8,892 nucleotides of DNA, taken from the NCBI GenBank assembly GCA_947468785.1, contig CANIMS010000050.1, positions 1 to 8,892 on the forward strand, written 5' to 3'. This DNA is from Betaproteobacteria bacterium. GTDB taxonomy: Bacteria > Pseudomonadota > Gammaproteobacteria > Burkholderiales > Burkholderiaceae. Positions 1 through 6,322 of the stretch are shown in pieces (positions within the stretch are counted from its first letter, which is position 1; the number at the start of each line of letters is the position of its first letter). A program made the position numbers and the translations under genes. Below the pieces are notes generated by a model. It searched no databases. It was not told the DNA's origin and worked only from the letters and a program-made list of their open reading frames with translations.

Positions 1-630
1 GATCTCCTTTTTCTACAGGAGCTGCAGCAAGAACATCGCGGTAGAGTCCGACGTTTTGGGCAGTGGCCTCTAATGGAATTAACTCACTTTCTTTCAGAGA
101 ATTTTTGGCATGACTGGCACTATGGCAAGAATGTTGAATACCCTGATGGACATCACGGTAATGCTATTTTGTCTAAGCACCCGATGCAAAAAGGACAAAA
201 CTACGACATTTCTGCTTATCGGTTTGAGCGTCGTGGACTATTGCACAGCGTGACACAGCTTGAAGGCTTTGATAAACCCATTCATTGCTTTTGTGTGCAT
301 CTAGCCTTATTTGAGGGCGGTAGAGGGCGGCAGTTAGAGGAAATTATTCGCTACATTGAAGTCCTGGCACAAGATGGGCCTACTATTGTGGCTGGAGACT
401 TTAATGATTGGCGTAATCGGGTAAGCGCACCAATGCGCGCAGCAGGCTTTGATGAGGTCTTTGAGGTCTTGACTGGGTCACCCGCTAAAACTTTCCCCAG
501 TGTTAAGCCACTATTGGCTATGGACCGCATTTATGTACGAGGCTTAAAGATTCATTCTGCGCAAATTTTGCATGAATGGATGAAGTTATCGGATCATCTT
601 GGAATTACTGCTGAATTGGAAATGTTATGA
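1..630 (+). CDS. Endonuclease/exonuclease/phosphatase (EEP) family protein, YbhP-like, 5' end missing
   Basis: EEP-fold metal-dependent phosphoesterase; substrate unknown. The frame is open from base 1 and gives 209 residues, so the gene begins left of the window. The first in-frame ATG (base 73) is internal, because the codons before it encode the family motif LLFLQEL with the metal-binding Glu (residue 7). The other EEP motifs follow in order: HHGNAILS near 51-58, VHL near 99-101, GDFND at 132-136, MDRIYV near 174-179 and the C-terminal LSDH ending at His199. The catalytic set visible here is therefore complete, and about 40-50 N-terminal residues are probably missing compared with E. coli YbhP (about 250 aa), whose C-terminal half it closely resembles from memory. 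Its stop overlaps the cardiolipin synthase start (ATGA), implying one transcript and coupled translation. The neighbour suggests a phospholipid-related role over DNA repair; that is inference. Confidence 0.88.
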   Translation, partial: DLLFLQELQQEHRGRVRRFGQWPLMELTHFLSENFWHDWHYGKNVEYPDGHHGNAILSKHPMQKGQNYDISAYRFERRGLLHSVTQLEGFDKPIHCFCVHLALFEGGRGRQLEEIIRYIEVLAQDGPTIVAGDFNDWRNRVSAPMRAAGFDEVFEVLTGSPAKTFPSVKPLLAMDRIYVRGLKIHSAQILHEWMKLSDHLGITAELEML

Positions 631-2105
631 ATGGCTTATTGAGTGTATTTTTAGAATCAACCTTGAATTTTAGTTTGAATGGACTGCTTGTACTTCATTT
701 TTTACTAGTAACGTATTTTATCGGCGTCATTATTTCTGTAAGAAGACCCGTTGGCGTTGCCTTTGCTTGGATTTTTATTGTCATGACATTTCCGGTAATC
801 GGAATCAGCCTCTATGTATTGATCGGTGAGCGTCCTGTAGGCCGTAAGTTAACGCGAAAAATTACCCGCATGAATCGTGAATACGAAAAGATCACCGAGG
901 ATATGCGGTCTATGTATGCAGGGGATAAGCTAAAGCTACCAATTGAAGCTCGCTCATTTAGCCTTTTGGCACAATCCAATAATGGCACACCTGTAGTCGC
1001 TGGAAATAAGGTCGAGTTACACACTAATTCATTGCAAATCCTGCAGCTCTTTATTGATGAGATTAACCAAGCAAAGAAAAGCCTTCATCTGGAGTTCTAT
1101 ATTTGGGCCTTAGGAGGTGATGCTGACCGAGTTGGGGAGGCATTAATTGCTGCCTCTAAGCGTGGCGTTGCTTGCCGCGTTTTATTAGATTCCTTAGGAA
1201 GTAAAGATTGGTTTAAATCTAAATGGCCAGCTCGCTTTCGTAATGCAGGAATTGAGGTCACGGAAGCATTGCCGATTCAAATTGGAAGGTTTCAATTTCG
1301 TCGTGCCGATTTGCGTTTGCATCGAAAAATATTTGTGATTGATAACGCTATCGTATGGACTGGTAGCATGAATTTGGTTGATCCACGCACATTTAAACAA
1401 GATTCTGGCGTAGGTGAGTGGGTGGATGCCATGGTTCGCGTTGAAGGTCCAATAGCGGCACAGTTTGAGCTGACATTTGCTTTTGATTGGAGTGTTGATA
1501 ATCCAAAGATTACCCATTTTAGAGATCAGAAGCCTCAAATAGCGCCTTCTGTGGGTGAAGTCATTGCGCAGGAACTTGCATCAGGTCCAGTTTATCGTGA
1601 CGATATTTTGTATCAAGTGATGTTGTCGGCGATTATTGATGCACAAGAGGAGTTGACAATCACTACTCCCTACTTTGGTCCGGATGATGGACTAATGCAA
1701 GCACTAATGTCGACCGCTAGACGTGGTGTGAAGGTGACCTTAATTGTGCCCAAGTTAAATGATTCAAAACTGGTTGCTTGGAGCAGTAGAAGTTATTACG
1801 AAGATCTCTTAAATTCAGGTGTGCATATTGCTGAGTTTCATGGTGGTCTTTTGCATACCAAGAGCTTGCTGGTGGATCAAAAAGCAGCCATCTTCGGTTC
1901 AGTGAATTTTGATCAGCGTAGCCTACGCCTCAATTTTGAAATTAGTTTGATCGTTTATAACGAGGCGTTCTGCGCTAATCTTGAAAAACTGGTGGAGTCT
2001 TACATTGCCCAATCTGACTTTGTAGATCCTCAGGCATGGGCTAAGCGTCCCAAATGGCATCGTTATTTAGAAAACGCTGCCCACTTGACATCACCACTTC
2101 TCTAA
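627..2105 (+). CDS. cls: Cardiolipin synthase, ClsA-type phospholipase D family
   Basis: Inner-membrane enzyme of the phospholipase D superfamily that transfers a phosphatidyl group to make cardiolipin, classically from two phosphatidylglycerols with release of glycerol. The protein is 492 residues, close to ClsA (486). Two hydrophobic N-terminal helices (about 18-37 and 42-64) form the ClsA-type membrane anchor. They are followed by two PLD domains with intact HKD motifs: H232-x-K234-x4-D239, then a GSMN, and H410-x-K412-x4-D417, then a GSVNFDQRS. The start overlaps the upstream EEP stop (ATGA), with a GGA Shine-Dalgarno core at 618-620, six bases before the ATG. The EEP-Cls pairing matches E. 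coli ybhP-clsB, but ClsB lacks the membrane helices, so domain architecture is ClsA-like and context is ClsB-like. Whether it uses PG plus PG or another phosphatidyl donor cannot be told from sequence. Confidence 0.93.
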   Translation: MNGLLSVFLESTLNFSLNGLLVLHFLLVTYFIGVIISVRRPVGVAFAWIFIVMTFPVIGISLYVLIGERPVGRKLTRKITRMNREYEKITEDMRSMYAGDKLKLPIEARSFSLLAQSNNGTPVVAGNKVELHTNSLQILQLFIDEINQAKKSLHLEFYIWALGGDADRVGEALIAASKRGVACRVLLDSLGSKDWFKSKWPARFRNAGIEVTEALPIQIGRFQFRRADLRLHRKIFVIDNAIVWTGSMNLVDPRTFKQDSGVGEWVDAMVRVEGPIAAQFELTFAFDWSVDNPKITHFRDQKPQIAPSVGEVIAQELASGPVYRDDILYQVMLSAIIDAQEELTITTPYFGPDDGLMQALMSTARRGVKVTLIVPKLNDSKLVAWSSRSYYEDLLNSGVHIAEFHGGLLHTKSLLVDQKAAIFGSVNFDQRSLRLNFEISLIVYNEAFCANLEKLVESYIAQSDFVDPQAWAKRPKWHRYLENAAHLTSPLL

Positions 2106-3286
2106 ATCGCGCCACTTTCACGCATGCTGGCGATTTCAGATTCAGCTAAGCCGAGCTCTTTTAGGATGGCATCAGTATGTTGGCCTACAGATGGAATGGG
2201 ATCCATCCGGTATTCATAACTATCATTGAGACCTGGTGGAAGTAGAGCGGCAATCTTTCCATTCGGGGTGCCAACTTCTGTCCAGCGCTTGCGCGCCTTC
2301 AACTGCTCGTGTTTCCACAAGCCTTCCATATCATTGAGATTAGCGTTAGCGATCTGTGCTTGCTCTAATCGCGCAATGAGTTGCTCAGAGGTGAGCTTGC
2401 AGAAACAAGCATTAATAATTTCTAGTAATTCAGCACGCTTTTCATTGCGTTTGAAATTTCTATCAAAGCGCTCATCCTTAGCAAGCGCTGAATTTTCGAG
2501 AACGATCTCACAGAACTGTACCCACTCACGTTCGTTTTGAAGACCTAACATGACTGTTTTACCGTCACCGGCCTTAAAAGGGCCGTATGGATAAATCGTG
2601 GCATGCGATGCGCCATTTCTGGAGGGTGGATTAGCACCCTTGTGGGCGTAGTACATCGGGAAACTCATCCATTCACTTAAGGCTTCTAGCATTGAGATAT
2701 CAATTACGGTGCCTTTACCTGTTTTACCTCTTTGTAATAGCGCAGCTAGGATATTGGTATAGGCATACATGCCTGCAGCAATATCAGCAATGGAGTTACC
2801 AGCTTTGCTCGGTGTCTCAGGTGTACCTGTAATCGACAGAAAGCCCGCCTCACTTTGGATCAATAGATCATAGGCTTTTTTGTCGCGATAGGGGCCATCA
2901 TTCCCATAGCCGGAGATCGCACAGAGAATTAAACCAGGATTATCCTTTTGTAAAGCCTCGGCAGTCAGCCCCATGCGCGCTGCTGCACCAGGTGCCAGAT
3001 TTTGAATAAAGACATCTGCAGTCTTTAATAAATTCTTTAATACTGCGATTGCTGATTCTTGTTTAAGATCGAGCGTTAAACTTTCTTTAGAGCGATTAAC
3101 CCAAACAAAATGGGAAGAGAGGCCATCTACTTGTGTGTCGTACCCTCTAGCAAAGTCACCATCTCCAGGGCGTTCAATCTTAATGATGCGTGCACCCAAG
3201 TCCGCTAACTGGCGAGTGCAGAATGGCGCTGCAATCACATGCTCAAGTGCGACAACAGTAATTCCATCTAAGGGGCGTACGCTCAT
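2102..3286 (-). CDS. CaiB/BaiF family (type III) CoA-transferase, first copy
   Basis: Predicted cytosolic CoA-transferase moving CoA from an acyl-CoA donor to a free carboxylic acid through an enzyme-bound aspartyl mixed anhydride. At 394 residues it is full length for the family. The N-terminal Rossmann-like signature includes LDGITVVALEHVIAAPFC (6-23) and GARIIKIERPGDGD (31-44). The RSKESLTLDLK stretch (65-75) and ISGYGNDGPYRDKKAYD (124-140) are typical. The catalytic Asp of formyl-CoA transferase (Asp169) corresponds to D168 in SIADIAAGMY. The closing GQHTDAILKELG (368-379) is the usual family C-terminus. The gene starts 20 bp after the acyl-CoA dehydrogenase stop and is surely co-transcribed with it; only a weak AGG lies upstream of the ATG. 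Its TAG stop overlaps the cls TAA stop. The acid substrate is unknown; formyl-CoA:oxalate, succinyl-CoA:dicarboxylate and carnitine-type activities all occur in this family. Confidence 0.9.
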   Translation of the reverse strand: MSVRPLDGITVVALEHVIAAPFCTRQLADLGARIIKIERPGDGDFARGYDTQVDGLSSHFVWVNRSKESLTLDLKQESAIAVLKNLLKTADVFIQNLAPGAAARMGLTAEALQKDNPGLILCAISGYGNDGPYRDKKAYDLLIQSEAGFLSITGTPETPSKAGNSIADIAAGMYAYTNILAALLQRGKTGKGTVIDISMLEALSEWMSFPMYYAHKGANPPSRNGASHATIYPYGPFKAGDGKTVMLGLQNEREWVQFCEIVLENSALAKDERFDRNFKRNEKRAELLEIINACFCKLTSEQLIARLEQAQIANANLNDMEGLWKHEQLKARKRWTEVGTPNGKIAALLPPGLNDSYEYRMDPIPSVGQHTDAILKELGLAESEIASMRESGAI

Positions 3287-3306
3287 ATCAATTGCCTGTT
3301 AAAAAA

Positions 3307-4476
3307 TCAGAAAGATCTCGGTAGACCAAGAACATGCTCGGCAATATAGGAGTAGATCAAGTTTGTCGAGATTGGCGCTACTTGATACAAGCGAGTCTCT
3401 CTAAATTTGCGCTCTACATCGTATTCATTGGCAAAGCCAAATCCACCATGGGTTTGTAGGCAGACATTAGCCGCTTCCCAAGAGGCTTTGGCTGCTAAGT
3501 ACTTCGCCATATTCGCTTCGGGACCGCAGGGCTGGTGATTGTCAAATAACTCACATGCTTTAAATCGCATGAGGTTTGCGGCTTCAGTTTCAATATAGCT
3601 GTCAGCAATAGGGAATTGAATACCTTGATTTTTACCGATCGGGCGATCAAAAACTACGCGATCATTGGCATAACGCCGGGCACGGTCAATAAACCAATAG
3701 GCATCCCCAATACACTCCGCTGCAATTAATACCCGCTCCGCATTTAAGCCATCTAAGATGTATTTAAATCCTTGACCCTCTTCGCCGATGAGATTTTCTG
3801 CAGGGATTTCGAGATTGTCAAAGAAGACTTCATTGGTCTCATGATTCACCATATTGGCGATTGGTCTTACTTCCATACCTTTACCAATAGCATCTTTGAG
3901 ATTGACGATAAAAATCGACATACCTTCTGATTTGCGTTTCACTTCACTCAATGGAGTAGTGCGAGCAAGCAAAATCATGAGGTCTGAATGTTGAATACGA
4001 GAAATCCAGACTTTTTGCCCGTTGATAATATATTTATCACCCTTTTTTACTGCAGTTGTTTTCAGCTTGGTGGTGTCGGTGCCAGTAGTAGGTTCCGTAA
4101 CTGCCATACTTTGTAAACGCAGCTCACCGGTGGCGATTTTGGGTAGGTACATTTTTTTCTGTACATCAGACCCATGACGAAGAAGGGTGCCCATGTTGTA
4201 CATTTGTCCGTGACAAGAGCCAGAATTGCCTCCAGAAAAGTTGATTTCTTCCATGATGACTGAAGCTTCAGCTAGGCCCAATCCTGAGCCACCATATTCC
4301 TCGGGAATTAGTGCAGCCAACCACCCAGCCTCAGTCATTGAGGTGACAAAAGCCTCAGGATAGCCCCGTTCATGGTCAATTTTTTGCCAATACGCTGAGT
4401 CATAGCGATTACAGAGGTCACGCAGCGCTTCGCGCATGTCTTGGAATTGATCTTCCTTGGGGATGGGGTGATTCAT
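3307..4476 (-). CDS. Acyl-CoA dehydrogenase family protein, catalytic Glu on helix G
   Basis: FAD-dependent flavoprotein predicted to oxidise an acyl-CoA to the 2,3-enoyl-CoA, passing electrons to ETF. It has 389 residues, the normal size. It shows the N-terminal helical domain with IPEEYGGSGLGLAEASVIMEE (57-77), the first ACAD signature MAVTEPTTGTDTTKLKT (124-140), the FAD-contact segment RVVFDRPIGKNQGIQFPIAD (273-292) and QTHGGFGFANEYDVERKFRE (341-360). At the usual catalytic site (YEGT in MCAD) it reads LYQVAPIST with Pro368, but E247 in GLNAER aligns with the helix-G base of isovaleryl-CoA and long-chain dehydrogenases (LDLER), so the enzyme is probably active. The Arg that marks glutaryl-CoA dehydrogenases (SGYRS) is replaced by Asn (SGGNS), arguing against glutaryl-CoA. 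It is first in a leftward operon with a CoA-transferase; a possible promoter lies just upstream, and the Shine-Dalgarno is poor. Confidence 0.9.
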   Translation of the reverse strand: MNHPIPKEDQFQDMREALRDLCNRYDSAYWQKIDHERGYPEAFVTSMTEAGWLAALIPEEYGGSGLGLAEASVIMEEINFSGGNSGSCHGQMYNMGTLLRHGSDVQKKMYLPKIATGELRLQSMAVTEPTTGTDTTKLKTTAVKKGDKYIINGQKVWISRIQHSDLMILLARTTPLSEVKRKSEGMSIFIVNLKDAIGKGMEVRPIANMVNHETNEVFFDNLEIPAENLIGEEGQGFKYILDGLNAERVLIAAECIGDAYWFIDRARRYANDRVVFDRPIGKNQGIQFPIADSYIETEAANLMRFKACELFDNHQPCGPEANMAKYLAAKASWEAANVCLQTHGGFGFANEYDVERKFRETRLYQVAPISTNLIYSYIAEHVLGLPRSF

Positions 4477-4495
4477 GAAATTCTCAGGTAGGGGG

Positions 4496-4524
4496 ATTTA
4501 AGGGTTATTTTGGTAATTGTTCAA
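4496..4524 (-). promoter_or_regulatory. Candidate sigma70 promoter for the acyl-CoA dehydrogenase operon
   Basis: On the minus strand a -35 TTGAAC (4524-4519) and a -10 TTAAAT (4501-4496) are separated by exactly 17 bases. Each box matches the consensus at four of six positions. Transcription would start near 4489, giving a short leader of roughly a dozen bases before the ATG at 4476. This is a pattern match only; the region is AT-rich and chance matches are likely. Confidence 0.35.
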
Positions 4525-4595
4525 TAGTTTAAGCAAGATTTGAAAATCCGTGAAAATAGCTAAAAGAAGCGGAAAATATCCCTTAGGAACGTTTT

Positions 4596-4600
4596 AAGGA
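4596..4600 (+). promoter_or_regulatory. Ribosome binding site of the second CoA-transferase, long spacing
   Basis: AAGGA is the best Shine-Dalgarno match before the ATG at 4614, but 13 bases separate them, longer than the usual 5-10. No better in-frame start lies closer, and the conserved family N-terminus (LSGIKVLELG) begins nine residues after this ATG, so the start is kept. The motif sits in the 3' arm of a short inverted repeat. Confidence 0.4.
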
Positions 4601-4613
4601 AATTAGCTAGAAG

Positions 4614-5819
4614 ATGGAAAAGAACTATCACCAGATCCTTTCAGGAATTAAGGTCTTAGAGTTAGGGCAGCTTATTGCTGGACCGTTTGCGTCTAAAACA
4701 CTGGCTGATTTTGGCGCCGAAGTCATCAAAGTGGAATCACCTAAGGATGGTGATCCTTTGCGTAAATGGCGCATGCTTCATAAAGGTACATCGGTCTGGT
4801 GGCAGGCTCAATCCCGTAACAAGCAGTCTATCTGCTTGGATCTTCGTGTTAAAGAGGGTCAAGCTATTGCACGCCAATTAGCACTGGAAGCGGATGTGGT
4901 GATTGAAAACTTCAGGCCAGGAACTCTAGAAAAGTGGGGCCTTGGCTGGGAGGAGTTGCATCAGATCAATCCTAAAATGATCATGCTGCGGATTTCAGGC
5001 TATGGACAAGATGGACCGCGACGCGATGAGCCGGGGTTTGCTGCAATTGGCGAAGCAATGGCTGGACTGCGCCACATTACTGGTCATCCCAATGAGGTGC
5101 CAGTGAGAGCTGGCGTTTCGCTGGGAGATACGATTGCTGGTTTACATGGGGCCCTCGGTGTCTTGTTGGCCTTATACGAGCGTGATGCTCGAGGTGGTGA
5201 CGGTCAAATGATCGATGTGGCCTTATACGAGGCAGTTTTTAATCTCACAGAAAGTTTATTGCCTGAGTATTCTGCCTTCGGTGCTATACGACAACCCGCT
5301 GGCGGCGCCTTGCCTGGAATTGCGCCTTCGAATGCATACCGCTGTAAAGATGGTGAATATGTCTTAATCGCCGGCAATGGGGACTCTATCTATAAGCGCT
5401 TAATGACCTTGATTGGCAGAGCAGATTTAGGAGAAGATCCTGATCTTGAGCGCAATGATGGACGAGCTAAACGGGTTCAAGAAATTGATACAGCAATCAA
5501 TGCATGGACTGGTTCTCTATCGATTGATGAGGTACTAAAAGCACTTGTCGTAGCTCAAGTCCCCTCAGGAAAAATTTATACAGCTAAAGATATTGCAGAG
5601 GATCCTCACTACCATGCCCGAGGTGTTATTGAAACGGTAGAAGGGGCAGATGGTCTTAAGGTTCAAGTGCCCGGGATTATTCCTAAGCTTTCTCAGAACC
5701 CAGGTGCTATTCGGTATCGCGCACCAATCTTGGGGGAGCACACCGATAAAGTACTTCAAGCTGCTGGCCTTACAGAAGAGCAAATTACTCTCTTGAAAAA
5801 ATCAGGAGTACTCGCCTAA
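4614..5819 (+). CDS. CaiB/BaiF family (type III) CoA-transferase, second copy
   Basis: A second cytosolic type III CoA-transferase of 401 residues, clearly diverged from the one at 2102-3286 and not a recent duplicate. It starts with LSGIKVLELGQLIAGPFASK (9-28) and FGAEVIKVESPKDGDPLRKW (33-52). It continues with SRNKQSICLDL (67-77), ENFRPGTLEKWGLGWEEL (98-115) and RISGYGQDGPRRDEPGFAAI (126-145). The catalytic aspartate is D172 in AGVSLGDTIAGLHGALG, aligned with Asp169 of formyl-CoA transferase. The C-terminal small-domain motif GEHTDKVLQAAGL (374-386) is present. The PVRAGV segment and general layout recall succinyl-CoA:dicarboxylate transferases such as SUGCT, but the substrate cannot be assigned. 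It faces away from the dehydrogenase operon across the shared promoter region, and its TAA overlaps the start of the YqaA-like gene (TAATG). Confidence 0.9.
   Translation: MEKNYHQILSGIKVLELGQLIAGPFASKTLADFGAEVIKVESPKDGDPLRKWRMLHKGTSVWWQAQSRNKQSICLDLRVKEGQAIARQLALEADVVIENFRPGTLEKWGLGWEELHQINPKMIMLRISGYGQDGPRRDEPGFAAIGEAMAGLRHITGHPNEVPVRAGVSLGDTIAGLHGALGVLLALYERDARGGDGQMIDVALYEAVFNLTESLLPEYSAFGAIRQPAGGALPGIAPSNAYRCKDGEYVLIAGNGDSIYKRLMTLIGRADLGEDPDLERNDGRAKRVQEIDTAINAWTGSLSIDEVLKALVVAQVPSGKIYTAKDIAEDPHYHARGVIETVEGADGLKVQVPGIIPKLSQNPGAIRYRAPILGEHTDKVLQAAGLTEEQITLLKKSGVLA
5804..5808 (+). promoter_or_regulatory. Ribosome binding site fixing the start of the YqaA-like gene
   Basis: AGGAG inside the last codons of the CoA-transferase lies 10 bases before the ATG at 5819. 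A second in-frame ATG at 5828 would be 19 bases away, so the first is preferred. Confidence 0.6.
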
Positions 5820-6322
5820 TGGAGCAAATGTTCGGGCATTTTTTTGCCTGGTTTGGTTTGCCTTCAGTAGGGTTACCCGCGGTATTTATTAGTGCTTTCA
5901 TTTCTGCCACACTTATTCCGATTGGATCAGAACCCATCCTTTTTGGCTACATCTCCATAAACCCCCATTTGTATTGGACTGCTATCTTCGTGGCAGCGAT
6001 AGGCAATACTGGAGGTGGCATGCTGGATTGGTGGCTTGGCTTGATCAGTCGCAACAGTTTTGAGTCGCTGAAGGGCCCCACACATGGACGCATGCAGGCT
6101 TGGTTAGAAGCTCGTGGCCCCAAAATGCTACTACTCTCCTGGCTACCAGGTTTTGGTGATCCCCTTTGCTTTGCTGCTGGCTGGCTGCGTTTAGCGTGGA
6201 GACCTTGTTTGATCTACATGTTTTTCGGTAAGCTTTTGCGCTACCTCACGATGACCTGGTTGTTGACGCTAGTGCCCGAAAGTTTTTGGCATCAGTTAGG
6301 GCACTGGTTGCGCATCATTTAA
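5819..6322 (+). CDS. YqaA-like small inner-membrane protein, VTT/DedA superfamily
   Basis: Polytopic membrane protein of 167 residues resembling E. coli YqaA (about 140 aa), a short member of the VTT (SNARE-associated, DedA-type) superfamily. Hydrophobic segments lie near 18-35, 50-75, 100-122 and 128-150. Family marks include SATLIPIGSEPI (29-40) with acidic Glu38, the GNTGGGMLDWWLG stretch (62-74), LLLSWLPGFGDPLCFAAGWLRLAW (104-127) with Pro110 and Asp114, and FFGKLLRY (135-142) with Lys138 and Arg141. Some DedA proteins are known to recycle undecaprenyl phosphate or move phospholipids; YqaA itself has no settled role, so none is assigned. The ATG overlaps the CoA-transferase stop (TAATG), which implies translational coupling. 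Its TAA shares TTAA with the livF stop on the other strand. Confidence 0.8.
   Translation: MEQMFGHFFAWFGLPSVGLPAVFISAFISATLIPIGSEPILFGYISINPHLYWTAIFVAAIGNTGGGMLDWWLGLISRNSFESLKGPTHGRMQAWLEARGPKMLLLSWLPGFGDPLCFAAGWLRLAWRPCLIYMFFGKLLRYLTMTWLLTLVPESFWHQLGHWLRII

Larger units (their letters stand above)
4477..4613. promoter_or_regulatory. Divergent intergenic control region with phased A-tracts
   Basis: This 137-bp AT-rich stretch is the only real intergenic space in the window and must hold the promoters of both the leftward dehydrogenase operon and the rightward CoA-transferase operon. Four AAAA tracts at 4543-4546, 4553-4556, 4562-4565 and 4573-4576 follow each other at about one helical turn, expected to curve the DNA. 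Two exact TGAAAAT copies lie 10 bp apart (4541 and 4551), with a GGAAAAT variant at 4571. An inverted repeat CCTTA/TAAGG (4581-4599) lies just before the rightward gene. I could not find a convincing rightward -10. No regulator gene lies next to it within the window. Confidence 0.6.

Noticed and set aside
313..332. Tandem 10-bp repeat GAGGGCGGYA, two copies
   Set aside because: Lies in coding sequence where the E. coli YbhP homologue appears to have the same length, so it is not a recent insertion; encodes a plausible Gly/Arg-rich loop.
73..630. The EEP gene starting at the ATG at 73
   Set aside because: The upstream codons are open and contain the conserved Glu motif, so the gene is longer and partial at the left edge.
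1..630. A DNA-repair (exonuclease III) or defence-nuclease reading of the EEP gene
   Set aside because: Sequence pattern follows YbhP-type proteins and the partner gene is a phospholipid enzyme; no defence gene is nearby.
812..1538. Minus-strand open frames inside cls
   Set aside because: They lie wholly inside a gene with clear family motifs, have no recognisable domain and no ribosome binding site.
2105..2135. Inverted repeat AATC-gc-GCCA / TGGCGATT after the cls stop as a terminator
   Set aside because: The stem is bulged, the loop is 13 bases and no T-run follows; it also lies in the coding end of the CoA-transferase.
3307..4476. Identification as glutaryl-CoA dehydrogenase because of the CoA-transferase neighbour
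   Set aside because: The diagnostic Arg in the SGYRS segment and the YEGT catalytic Glu are both absent.
4540..4545. TTGAAA as a rightward -35 box
   Set aside because: It matches the consensus at five of six positions, but no acceptable -10 lies 16-18 bases downstream.
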